Shown: positions 56,157 through 64,000 of the stretch, piece by piece
How positions within the stretch are numbered: position 1 is the first letter of the stretch
How the letters are laid out: the number at the start of each line of letters is the position of its first letter
Assembly (NCBI GenBank): GCA_024636975.1
Contig: JAGXGA010000060.1
Span: 1-64,000, forward strand
Reading direction: 5' to 3'
Length of the DNA: 64,000 nt
DNA from: Mariniphaga sp.
GTDB lineage: Bacteria; Bacteroidota; Bacteroidia; Bacteroidales; Prolixibacteraceae
Made by a program: the position numbers and the translations under genes
Notes under the pieces: generated by a model
The model's database searches: none
What the model was told of the DNA's origin: nothing
The model's input: only the letters and a program-made list of their open reading frames with translations

Positions 56157-58706
56157 ATGAATAAAAAGTATCTATTATTATATATTCTGTTTAGTTTCCT
56201 TTGTGTGTATACCCCGAATGTTCTGGGCCAAACTTATGGTTTGAAGTTTCAGGGACAAAATGTTTCTCTTGATAAAAGGACTGAATTAAATTTAACTCCA
56301 AATGATTTTTTGAGTTTTAATGATGAATTCGAAATTTCATTCGATATTAAGTTTGATATGATTGATCCAAATTGTTTGTTTGGTTATATATTCCGTGTTA
56401 TTAATCAGGAAAATATTAATGTTGATTTGATTAGCACTCCTGATCCGGCAGCCCCCTTGAACCTTGTAATAGGAAAAAATAATGAAGTCGTCCCGATAAG
56501 CCAGTTTAATAATTCAAACAACCAGTGGATCAATTTACGCCTGAAATTTATGCTGTCCAAAAACCGGTTGGTTGTTTATCTGGCTGATTCTTTTTACGTT
56601 CAGGATGATATTGGATTTGACAAACAAGACGCATTCAAGATAATATTTGGAGCTAATGACTATGAACATTTTAATACGTCTGATGTCCCTTCAATGAACA
56701 TTAAAGATGTTAAGATATCAGAAAATGGCAAGTTAAAGTATCATTGGTTACTGGATAACAAAGAAGGAACAGCTGTATACGACCGTATCAGGAATAAAAA
56801 AGCTACTGTTAAAAATCCCGTTTGGTTGCTACATCAACACGACACATGGAAAAAAGAATACGAAACTGAACTTAAGGGACAAATATTATTTGCTTCTGAT
56901 GAACAGACTGGTAGAATTTTTCTGGTAAATAATACTGAACTTCATATATATTCTGCAGCTGAAGAAGAGGTTGAAATCGTAAAATATGAACATCCCCCCA
57001 AATTTTTCACCAGCAGTTTTAGTGCAATTTTCAACAACAGTAATGGAAAAATATACTGTTATCTGCCGGATGAAACACCTGTTTACTCGCTTGATATTGA
57101 AACAGGTGTGTGGAATGACACCACTACTACTTCTGATCTGGTATCAAAGTACCGTCATCATAACCGTTATTACAATCCGGCTGATAGTTCTATTTATTTT
57201 TTTGGTGGATACGGTGTGCATATATACAACAACCTTATACGTAAATTAAATTTAAATACCAGTACTCTGCAGGATTTACCTACAAACGATTCTATTTTTT
57301 ATCCGCGGTATCTTGCCGGTTTGGGAGAGTTAAATGATACAATTTATATATTGGGTGGTTATGGAAGCCAATCGGGAAACCAGTTAATAAATCCGCACAG
57401 CTACCACGATTTGTTTGGGTATTCTATTAAAGACAGCAGTTTATTCAGAAAATTTGAAATCACCAAGATAATGGACGATATGAGTGTAGCAAATTCAATG
57501 TGGATTGATAAAAATACTCGCAACTATTATGCTTTAATCTTTGAAAAAACCAAATTCAATGGGAATCTTCAATTAATTAAAGGAAATATTGATTCTCCTG
57601 AAATTGAATTGCTGGGAACCAGGATACCATTTAAATTCTTAGATATTCGTTCGTATGCCGGACTGTTATCTATGCCGGAACAAAATAAATTATATGCACT
57701 TACCTCATACAATACAGATTCGGCCACCACTCAGGCTCAAATTTTTTCAATAAATTACCCGCCCAATAAACTTATTGTAAAATCCCAACCGGAAAATGTA
57801 TTGGGAAAATCAGAATACCTTTTTATTATTGCTTTTGTTTTATTTGCAGCAGTTCTTGCTTGGTTCATAAAATTTAGAAAGAAAGATAAAACTTTAGTTC
57901 CGGCATACAACTATAGCAATTCTGAAAAACTATCAAGTCCGTCTGACGGTTTTCCATCTTATACAGAAAGTGAAACGCATGAACACAAGCTGGTATTTTT
58001 TGGGGGATTTCAGGTTTTCAATAAAGATAATGAAGATATTACCAGTAAATTTTCTCCGTTGCTTAAAGAACTTTTTCTATTGATAATACTTCATACTTTT
58101 AAGAACAACAAAGGTATTTCTTCTGATAAAATAACTGAAATATTATGGTTCGATAAATCAGAAAAAAGTGCCAGAAACAACAGGGCTGTTAACATTGCAA
58201 AGCTTAAAGCCATTTTAAGCGAAATAGGTGATTGCGAAATTTCGAAGAAAACGGGTTATTGGAAGGTAGTTCCATCAGATCTTAAAATTATTTCTGATTA
58301 TCAGGAATTTTTATACATTACTGCTTCAAAAAACCACCTTACAACACAAAAGATTGAACGTTTGCTAACCATAACAAAAAAAGGAGCATTCCTGCACAAC
58401 GTACATTACGACTGGCTGGATAATTTTAAAGCGGAAATATCTGATATAATTACTGAGACTTTAATCAATTATGCCGGAACCCTCGACCTTCAGAAGGACA
58501 GCGATCTAATTATTCAGTTGGCTGATTGTGTTTTCAATTTCGACATGCTGAATGAGGAAGCAATGATTCTAAAATGCAAAGCGGAATATTACCACGGAAA
58601 ACACAGTCTTGCAAAATCGACTTACCAGAAATTCTTTAAAGATTATAAAATAATGTACGGTCAGGATTACAATCAACCTTTCATTAAAATTCTGGATATC
58701 CAATAA
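56157..58706 (+). CDS. Membrane-spanning LamG/Kelch/winged-helix regulator
   Basis: 849 residues. Signal peptide (MNKKYLLLYILFSFLCVYTP), a LamG-like jelly roll at about 25-215 (YGLKFQGQNVSLDKRTELNL, VKISENGKLKYHWLLDN), a Kelch-type propeller at about 240-530 (IYFFGGYGVHIYNNLIRKL, DTIYILGGYGSQSGNQLI), one membrane span near 548-568 (FIIAFVLFAAVLAWFIKF), then a cytosolic OmpR/SARP-type winged helix (FSPLLKELFLLIILHTFK, SARNNRAVNIAKLKAILSEI) and helical tail. It probably senses an extracytoplasmic ligand and binds DNA from the membrane. Targets may be the GH92 operon downstream or the giant cluster upstream; sequence does not decide. Confidence 0.78.
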   Translation: MNKKYLLLYILFSFLCVYTPNVLGQTYGLKFQGQNVSLDKRTELNLTPNDFLSFNDEFEISFDIKFDMIDPNCLFGYIFRVINQENINVDLISTPDPAAPLNLVIGKNNEVVPISQFNNSNNQWINLRLKFMLSKNRLVVYLADSFYVQDDIGFDKQDAFKIIFGANDYEHFNTSDVPSMNIKDVKISENGKLKYHWLLDNKEGTAVYDRIRNKKATVKNPVWLLHQHDTWKKEYETELKGQILFASDEQTGRIFLVNNTELHIYSAAEEEVEIVKYEHPPKFFTSSFSAIFNNSNGKIYCYLPDETPVYSLDIETGVWNDTTTTSDLVSKYRHHNRYYNPADSSIYFFGGYGVHIYNNLIRKLNLNTSTLQDLPTNDSIFYPRYLAGLGELNDTIYILGGYGSQSGNQLINPHSYHDLFGYSIKDSSLFRKFEITKIMDDMSVANSMWIDKNTRNYYALIFEKTKFNGNLQLIKGNIDSPEIELLGTRIPFKFLDIRSYAGLLSMPEQNKLYALTSYNTDSATTQAQIFSINYPPNKLIVKSQPENVLGKSEYLFIIAFVLFAAVLAWFIKFRKKDKTLVPAYNYSNSEKLSSPSDGFPSYTESETHEHKLVFFGGFQVFNKDNEDITSKFSPLLKELFLLIILHTFKNNKGISSDKITEILWFDKSEKSARNNRAVNIAKLKAILSEIGDCEISKKTGYWKVVPSDLKIISDYQEFLYITASKNHLTTQKIERLLTITKKGAFLHNVHYDWLDNFKAEISDIITETLINYAGTLDLQKDSDLIIQLADCVFNFDMLNEEAMILKCKAEYYHGKHSLAKSTYQKFFKDYKIMYGQDYNQPFIKILDIQ

Positions 58707-58852
58707 TGAAACCGGAAAAAATTCCCTCCTAATGGATTTTTATGTAAAGATTTTTACTTGTTAACCCAAATATTAATCGCATTTATTATTTATTAATGGA
58801 ATATTAATTCCCTGAAGCTTTATTTGGTTTAAAACAAAATCAATTGTAAAGT

Positions 58853-61141
58853 ATGAAAGACAGGACCCTATTCATTTTCTTTTTTCTTTTCATTATAAAT
58901 ATTTTGGGTGCACAACCAGAACCAACTAAGTTAAAAAAACAACCTGTTGATTATGTGAATCCATACATTGGAAACATAAGCCATTTACTGGTCCCAACTT
59001 TTCCAACTATCCATCTACCGAATAGTATGCTTAGGGTAATTCCGGGCAGAAATGATTTTACGACCGATAAATTACATGGACTGCCGGTAGTTACCACAAG
59101 CCACAGAGGAAGTTCGGCCTTTACAATCAGCCCGGTGTCAGGTCAGCAAAATAATTTAAAGCCGGTTTACAATTACACTTATGATCTGGAAAAAATAACC
59201 CCCTATTCATGGAATGTTTTTCTGGATGAAGCAAATATTGATATAAGCTATGGGGTTTCGAACCAATCGGGTATTTATTACATCGACTTTAATACTGAAA
59301 ATGAAAACAGGTATTTGCTTGTTAACAACAACTCGGGTAAAATTCAAATAAAAAATGGATCGGTAACAGGTTATCAGGTTGTATCAAACGCAGTAACAGA
59401 AAACACGACCAAAGTGTATTTATACCTTGAAACCGATCAGGAAGCTCTGAAATCCGGGATTGTAAACTCAGGCAAAATTTCTGACCAAACCCAGGCTGAA
59501 GGGAAAAACAAATGCATTGCGCTGCATTTTGACGACAATGTAAAACAACTTAAAATCCGCTACGGAATATCTTTTATTAGTGAAGAGCAGGCAAAATTAA
59601 ACCTGTACCGTGAAATTGATGGATTTGATCAGGAAAAAATTATTCAAAAAGGGTATAAAATATGGAACGAAGCCCTTGGCAAAACCATTGTAGAAGGTGG
59701 AAGTGAAGATGACAAAATCGTATTTTACACATCGGTGTACCGCACCTACGAGCGGCCGGTTAGTATTTCAGAAGATGGAAAATACTACAGTGCTTTCGAT
59801 GGCACTGTTCATGATGATAACGGAACTCCATTTTATACCGATGATTGGATTTGGGATACTTACCGTGCAACCCACCCGCTAAGGTGTTTAACCGAAAAGG
59901 AAATGGAGCTGAATATTATTAAGTCGTTTATTCGCATGGCCGAACAAATGGATAATTTTTGGTTGCCTACTTTTCCTGAAATTATGGGTGACAGCCGCCG
60001 CATGAATTCAAATCATGGAGTAGCCACCATATTGGACGCATATACAAAAGGTCTGACCGGTTTCGATCTTGAAAAAGCTTACCAGGCAAGCAAAGCGGCA
60101 ATAACCGAAAAAACACTGGCGCCCTGGTCGGGGAAAAAAGCCGGAGTGCTCGACGAATTTTATAAAGAGAATGGCTATTTCCCCGCATTGCGTGAAGGCG
60201 AGGAGGAAACCGCACCTGAAGTCCATCATTTTGAACGACGTCAGCCTGTGGCAGTCACACTCGGCACGGTTTACGATGAATGGTGCCTTGCGCAAATAGC
60301 CAGGATACTGGGCAAAGAAGATGATTACAACTACTTTATGGAGCGTGCCTTTAATTACCGAAAACTGTTTAATCCGGAGACACATTTTTTTCATCCGAAA
60401 GACGACAAAGGTAATTTCATTATGCCCTTCGATTATAAATTTTCAGGCGGAATGGGTGCCCGCGGTTATTATGGTGAAAACAATGCCTGGATTTACAGAT
60501 GGGATGTTCCACATAGTATCGCAGATTTAATAGATTTAATGGGAGGTCCGGAACAATTTATTTCCAACCTGGATGCTACATTTAATGAGCCTTTAGGCAG
60601 GAGTAAGTATGCATTTTATGCTCAGTTACCTGACCACACCGGCAATGTCGGTCAGTTTTCAATGGCCAATGAGCCATCATTGCATATTCCTTACCTGTAC
60701 AACTATGCCGGGCAACCCTGGAAAACCCAGAAACGTATACGTAAGTTGCTGAAAGAGTGGTTCCGGAACGATTTAATGGGTGTACCCGGCGATGAAGACG
60801 GTGGCGGTATGTCAGCATTTGTTGCATTTAGTCAAATGGGATTTTACCCTGTTACTCCCGGTTCAAAAAGTTATAATATTGGCAGTCCGGTATTTGAAAA
60901 ATCAACAATTGATTTAGGTAATGGTAATAAATTTACAATTACTGCAAAAAATGTTTCTGAAGATAATAAATACATCCAATCGGCTACCTTGAATGGAGTA
61001 AATTGGAATCAACCGTGGTTTTATCACAGCGAAATACATAATGGCGGGGAACTTGTTCTTATTATGGGGCCAAAAGCCAATAAAATATGGGGGGCTAATT
61101 ATACTGCCACTCCCCCATCTGCAAGTAAAACAACAGAATGA
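58853..61141 (+). CDS. GH92 alpha-mannosidase
   Basis: 762 residues with signal peptide (MKDRTLFIFFFLFIINILGA). GH92 enzymes are calcium-dependent exo-alpha-mannosidases that trim N-glycans and mannans. Landmarks: VDYVNPYIGN at the N-terminus, DTYRATHPL near residue 337, NEPSLHIPYLYNYAGQPWKT near 605 with the acid-type Glu, and GDEDGGGMSAFVAFSQMGFY near 645 carrying the catalytic-base Asp. The N-terminal part deviates from typical members (LLVPTFPTIHLPNSMLRVIP), suggesting a divergent subfamily. The stop codon overlaps an in-frame upstream ATG of the CotH gene. Confidence 0.9.
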   Translation: MKDRTLFIFFFLFIINILGAQPEPTKLKKQPVDYVNPYIGNISHLLVPTFPTIHLPNSMLRVIPGRNDFTTDKLHGLPVVTTSHRGSSAFTISPVSGQQNNLKPVYNYTYDLEKITPYSWNVFLDEANIDISYGVSNQSGIYYIDFNTENENRYLLVNNNSGKIQIKNGSVTGYQVVSNAVTENTTKVYLYLETDQEALKSGIVNSGKISDQTQAEGKNKCIALHFDDNVKQLKIRYGISFISEEQAKLNLYREIDGFDQEKIIQKGYKIWNEALGKTIVEGGSEDDKIVFYTSVYRTYERPVSISEDGKYYSAFDGTVHDDNGTPFYTDDWIWDTYRATHPLRCLTEKEMELNIIKSFIRMAEQMDNFWLPTFPEIMGDSRRMNSNHGVATILDAYTKGLTGFDLEKAYQASKAAITEKTLAPWSGKKAGVLDEFYKENGYFPALREGEEETAPEVHHFERRQPVAVTLGTVYDEWCLAQIARILGKEDDYNYFMERAFNYRKLFNPETHFFHPKDDKGNFIMPFDYKFSGGMGARGYYGENNAWIYRWDVPHSIADLIDLMGGPEQFISNLDATFNEPLGRSKYAFYAQLPDHTGNVGQFSMANEPSLHIPYLYNYAGQPWKTQKRIRKLLKEWFRNDLMGVPGDEDGGGMSAFVAFSQMGFYPVTPGSKSYNIGSPVFEKSTIDLGNGNKFTITAKNVSEDNKYIQSATLNGVNWNQPWFYHSEIHNGGELVLIMGPKANKIWGANYTATPPSASKTTE

Positions 61142-61197
61142 TAATCCGGATTACAAATTTGCAAATATTCACCTGCCAGTTGGAGGCCAACAAGTTT

Positions 61198-62979
61198 ATG
61201 AATTTAAGATTTCATTTTTTTTCATCATTAATTTTAATGCTGTTATTGTCCTTTGGTTTGTTGGCTCCTGCCACCAGTCACGCTGAAACTGCAAACGGAA
61301 ACAAAATTGCAGGTGAGCGCCAAGGCAATGATAGCCTTAACTGGAATGCAGAATTCAACGACTTGAATGCGACTAATACTGACCAAATTGGGGAACCCAG
61401 TATTCTTAGCGGATTCAATTTACCTTTAATGATTATTCATACCAATGGGCAGGAAATTCCGGATGAACCACGTATTGTAGCTGATATGGGATTGATATTT
61501 AACGGTGAAGGTAATTTAAACTCAGAATCAGACGAATGGAATGAGTATTCAGGAAAAATCAGTATTGAAAGAAGAGGCGAGTCTTCAATGGGATTCAAAA
61601 AAAGATCTTACAGCATCGAACTTCAAAAAGATGACGGTTCAAACAACAATGTTTCAATTTTAGGAATACCGGAAGAAAACGATTTTGTGCTTTACGGCCC
61701 CTACAGTGACAAAACAATGATTAAAAATGTGCTGACCTACGAGCTCTTCAGGCGAACCGGCAGGTGGGCACCACGTACACGATACATTGAATTAATTTTG
61801 AATAACGATTACCGGGGTGTATATGTGATTACCGAAAAACTGAAGCGGGATGAAAATCGTGTTGATATTGATAAACTTACCAGTACTGATATTTCACCAA
61901 CTGATATCACCGGTGGTTATATATTACGACGGGACAAAAAAAACAATCTGACTTTTGATGAATACTGGACATCTCCGGTTGATCAGCCATACCACGAACA
62001 AATGTGGTATGAATATTTCGATCCGAAATACGATGAGCTGACTTATGAACAGGCGGAATACATCATGCAATGGATGGAAGAATTCGATAATGTAATGTCG
62101 GGTGATGATTTTGCACATCCTGAAAACGGATATAAGAAATACATTCGAACTAAATCCTTCATTGACATGATGTTCATCAATGAGATTTCCAAGGGAATTG
62201 ACAATTACATGTTCAGCACCTATTTTTTTAAAGAAAATGATGAAGATGGAGGCCAGTTAAATGCAGGTCCTCCCTGGGACTATAACCTGGGATACGGAAA
62301 TGTTAACTATGGTGAAGACTGGAATGCTGCTGAAACATACGGGTGGGGATATCCGCAGGGAAGCCGCACTTATTGGTTTGAACGCCTCATGGAAGATCCG
62401 GTTTATCAAAATGAAGTATTTTGCCGCTGGACAAAATTCAGAGATTCCATATACAGTGATGAATCAGTCATGTCAATAATAGACAGCTGTGTTTTGGTTT
62501 TAGGAGATGCTGTTGACAGAAACTTTGATAAATATCCTATTTTGGGTGAATATTTCTGGCCGGCCATTTATTGGCCCGATACGTACGAAGAAGAGATTGA
62601 ATATTTGAAATCATGGCTGGTTGACAGGCTGCAATGGATGGATGATGAATGGTATAATATGGGGGATTATTGCAATGAAGATGTTAATACAGAAATTGAT
62701 GGTTTATTTCATTTGGCAAAAGTTGTGGTGCATCCCAACCCTTCAGACTTTCAAGAATTAAATTTTCAGATCAATTTAAAAGATCCGGCAAAAGAATTAG
62801 TATTAACAATATATAACCTGCAAGGCGAACAGGTTGTACAAAAATCATTATCATCTGCACCTGCCGGGATAAACAACATACAGTTAAACAACCTCTCCCA
62901 TTTAATGGCAGGCATCTACATTTACAGAATCCATACTCTTCAAGGAATTATTGATACGGGTAAAATAAACAAGTACTGA
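61198..62979 (+). CDS. CotH-kinase-family protein with T9SS sorting tail
   Basis: 593 residues from ATG 61198, chosen because GGAGG lies 12 bases upstream and the product then starts with a signal peptide (MNLRFHFFSSLILMLLLSFG). The middle is a CotH protein-kinase-like domain: ISIERRGESSMGFKKRSYSI, YGPYSDKTMIKNVLTYELF, GGYILRRDKKN, GPPWDYNLGYGNVNYGEDW. The end is a T9SS type A domain (VVHPNPSDFQELNF, LMAGIYIYRIHTLQG), so it should be surface-anchored or released. CotH domains phosphorylate protein; a surface one beside GH92 may modify or bind host glycoprotein (inference). Confidence 0.88.
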   Translation: MNLRFHFFSSLILMLLLSFGLLAPATSHAETANGNKIAGERQGNDSLNWNAEFNDLNATNTDQIGEPSILSGFNLPLMIIHTNGQEIPDEPRIVADMGLIFNGEGNLNSESDEWNEYSGKISIERRGESSMGFKKRSYSIELQKDDGSNNNVSILGIPEENDFVLYGPYSDKTMIKNVLTYELFRRTGRWAPRTRYIELILNNDYRGVYVITEKLKRDENRVDIDKLTSTDISPTDITGGYILRRDKKNNLTFDEYWTSPVDQPYHEQMWYEYFDPKYDELTYEQAEYIMQWMEEFDNVMSGDDFAHPENGYKKYIRTKSFIDMMFINEISKGIDNYMFSTYFFKENDEDGGQLNAGPPWDYNLGYGNVNYGEDWNAAETYGWGYPQGSRTYWFERLMEDPVYQNEVFCRWTKFRDSIYSDESVMSIIDSCVLVLGDAVDRNFDKYPILGEYFWPAIYWPDTYEEEIEYLKSWLVDRLQWMDDEWYNMGDYCNEDVNTEIDGLFHLAKVVVHPNPSDFQELNFQINLKDPAKELVLTIYNLQGEQVVQKSLSSAPAGINNIQLNNLSHLMAGIYIYRIHTLQGIIDTGKINKY

Positions 62980-63356
62980 CAGAGCTCGGAAAGATAAAAT
63001 TCAAGAGAGTTTTTTGTAGAAGTTTCCGGGAATGAATAAATCAAATAGAAAAAAAGCGCAGGTAATTTTTTATGCCACCAGCCCCCTCTTTCCGGATGGT
63101 CAATTTTTTTCAATAAATACTTCAACTTTATAACTTTCACAGGCATACTGATTGCAAACAAATAACCAGTTTCAGTATTATTTTTTGAATTGTGCAGGTA
63201 ACGTTAATGTTATTAATTCTTTATTAATATTTTATTATATCCAGTAAGATATATTGCAGTAACATTCAGAAAGTTTCTAAATTTTTGCCATAGGCAACAT
63301 TTCATTGTTAACTGAATTTCAATAAAAATTATTTTTTAACATTAAAAAACAACTGT
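62980..63356. other. Intergenic region before the last gene
   Basis: AT-rich 377 bp. A minus-strand frame at 62940-63161 has no credible features. The 3' part probably holds the promoter of the next gene, but no exact TAnnTTTG element was found. Confidence 0.4.
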
Positions 63357-64000
63357 ATGAAAAACAAAATTTTACTTATTCTTTTGATTTCCATTTTTAG
63401 TATGTCGGCCTTTGCACAAGGACCAACTACTGCAATTTGGAATCCTTCACAAAATCCCAACACCACATATAAGTGGACTGAAGCAGAAAACTGGGCTTTA
63501 AAAGAAGGTGGTTATCCAAACAACATTGAATCTGAAATTGTGGATATTGGCCAGGCTGATTATCCTGCAGAGGGAGTTGTAATTGTTGATGACTCTGTAA
63601 ACGTATTTAACCTAAAAATTGGTAACGGCGGCGAAGAAGAAGCTGTTGTACGTATTGTTAAAGGCGGATATATAAACACCGGCAAATGGTGGTCGGGTAT
63701 TGGCTGGAGCAGCCCGGGAAGGCTTATCGTAGAAAGAGGCGGCACCATGACCTTTGGTGAACATATGTGGAACGGCTGGGGCAGTGAAGCAGTTGCTGTA
63801 ATTGAAGGTGTGGTAAATGTTACGGCAATGTATGGTTCTGCCTTTACCGGACAAGAAGGCATGGGGATTACCAACATTAAAAATGGTGGTGTATTAAACC
63901 TCAGCCAACTTCATCCAGAGCAATCATTCCCCAATGGTTCATATATTGATATTTCAGGTGGTACATTAACATTTCAAACAACCGCCGAGGGAGCCGAAAG
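63357..64000 (+). CDS. Secreted beta-helix-like protein, cut by window end
   Basis: Begins at ATG 63357 with a signal peptide (MKNKILLILLISIFSMSAFA) and runs off the window after about 214 codons. The sequence is Gly/Val-rich with repeated strands (VFNLKIGNGGEEEAVVRIVK, GRLIVERGGTMTFGEHMW, GITNIKNGGVLNLSQLHPEQ), like right-handed beta-helix or autotransporter-type surface proteins of Bacteroidota, which often end in a T9SS tail. Catalytic role cannot be judged from the fragment. It follows the GH92-CotH pair after 377 bp. Confidence 0.75.
   Translation, partial: MKNKILLILLISIFSMSAFAQGPTTAIWNPSQNPNTTYKWTEAENWALKEGGYPNNIESEIVDIGQADYPAEGVVIVDDSVNVFNLKIGNGGEEEAVVRIVKGGYINTGKWWSGIGWSSPGRLIVERGGTMTFGEHMWNGWGSEAVAVIEGVVNVTAMYGSAFTGQEGMGITNIKNGGVLNLSQLHPEQSFPNGSYIDISGGTLTFQTTAEGAE

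Noticed and set aside
62940-63161. 73-codon minus-strand frame after the CotH gene
   Set aside because: It overlaps the 3' end of a sure gene, has no domain and no promoter features.

Overview
The window comes from a Bacteroidota chromosome, most likely a marine or sediment polysaccharide degrader of the Marinilabiliales/Prolixibacteraceae type (lineage is inference). Support: type IX secretion (T9SS) sorting tails, secreted carbohydrate-active enzymes (alginate-lyase family, GH31, GH92, DUF4874/DUF4832, CBM9-like), two TAnnTTTG promoter elements, AT-rich intergenic DNA and an exported Kelch-type one-component regulator. No rRNA, tRNA, CRISPR array, complete insertion sequence or phage structural module was seen.

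Layout. (1) 0-16.2 kb: scattered single genes (alginate-lyase-family protein, DUF4832 protein, CBM9/DUF5916 protein, peroxiredoxin, flavin-nucleotide-binding protein, three-gene HipBST toxin-antitoxin module, DUF493 protein) inside a graveyard of truncated, frameshifted or fused gene relics. A dispersed ~100-130 bp intergenic repeat, seven copies in the window and all in one orientation, repeatedly sits at the 3' end of small toxin-antitoxin-type genes. (2) 16.5-18.1 kb: a GH31 glycosidase. (3) 18.2-25.9 kb, minus strand: a compact five-gene operon that looks like an NTP-dependent conflict/defence system: patatin-like phospholipase, two deoxyribosyltransferase-like/TPR proteins resembling TRAFs-binding proteins, a protein with a TIR domain plus two TIR-like domains, and an nSTAND1 ATPase with a membrane segment and a C-terminal pYEATS-like domain. 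(4) 26.4-27.0 kb: an AAA-ATPase/S41-peptidase chimera relic. (5) 27.1-55.6 kb: a divergent cluster of giant proteins without signal peptides. The minus arm is a PAS-LuxR regulator, an 1842-aa and a 1443-aa protein. The plus arm is a small coiled-coil protein and 1473-, 578-, 941-, 998- and 1329-aa proteins (the fourth PhoD-like, the fifth DUF6603), ending with a 346-aa fibre-like protein with an S74 intramolecular chaperone. (6) 56.1-58.7 kb: a membrane-anchored LamG/Kelch/winged-helix regulator. (7) 58.9-64 kb: GH92 alpha-mannosidase, CotH-kinase/T9SS protein and the start of another secreted protein.

How it works together (inference). The sugar enzymes are pieces of glycan-utilisation loci. 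The five-gene operon has the parts expected of a sensor-ATPase-effector immunity system. The giant cluster is the strongest candidate for an undescribed system: several members carry sequence signatures I remember from distant phyla, yet none has an assigned role known to me. The presence of DUF6603, a PhoD-like hydrolase and a self-cleaving fibre chaperone suggests assembly of a large cytosolic particle or scaffold under PAS-LuxR control.
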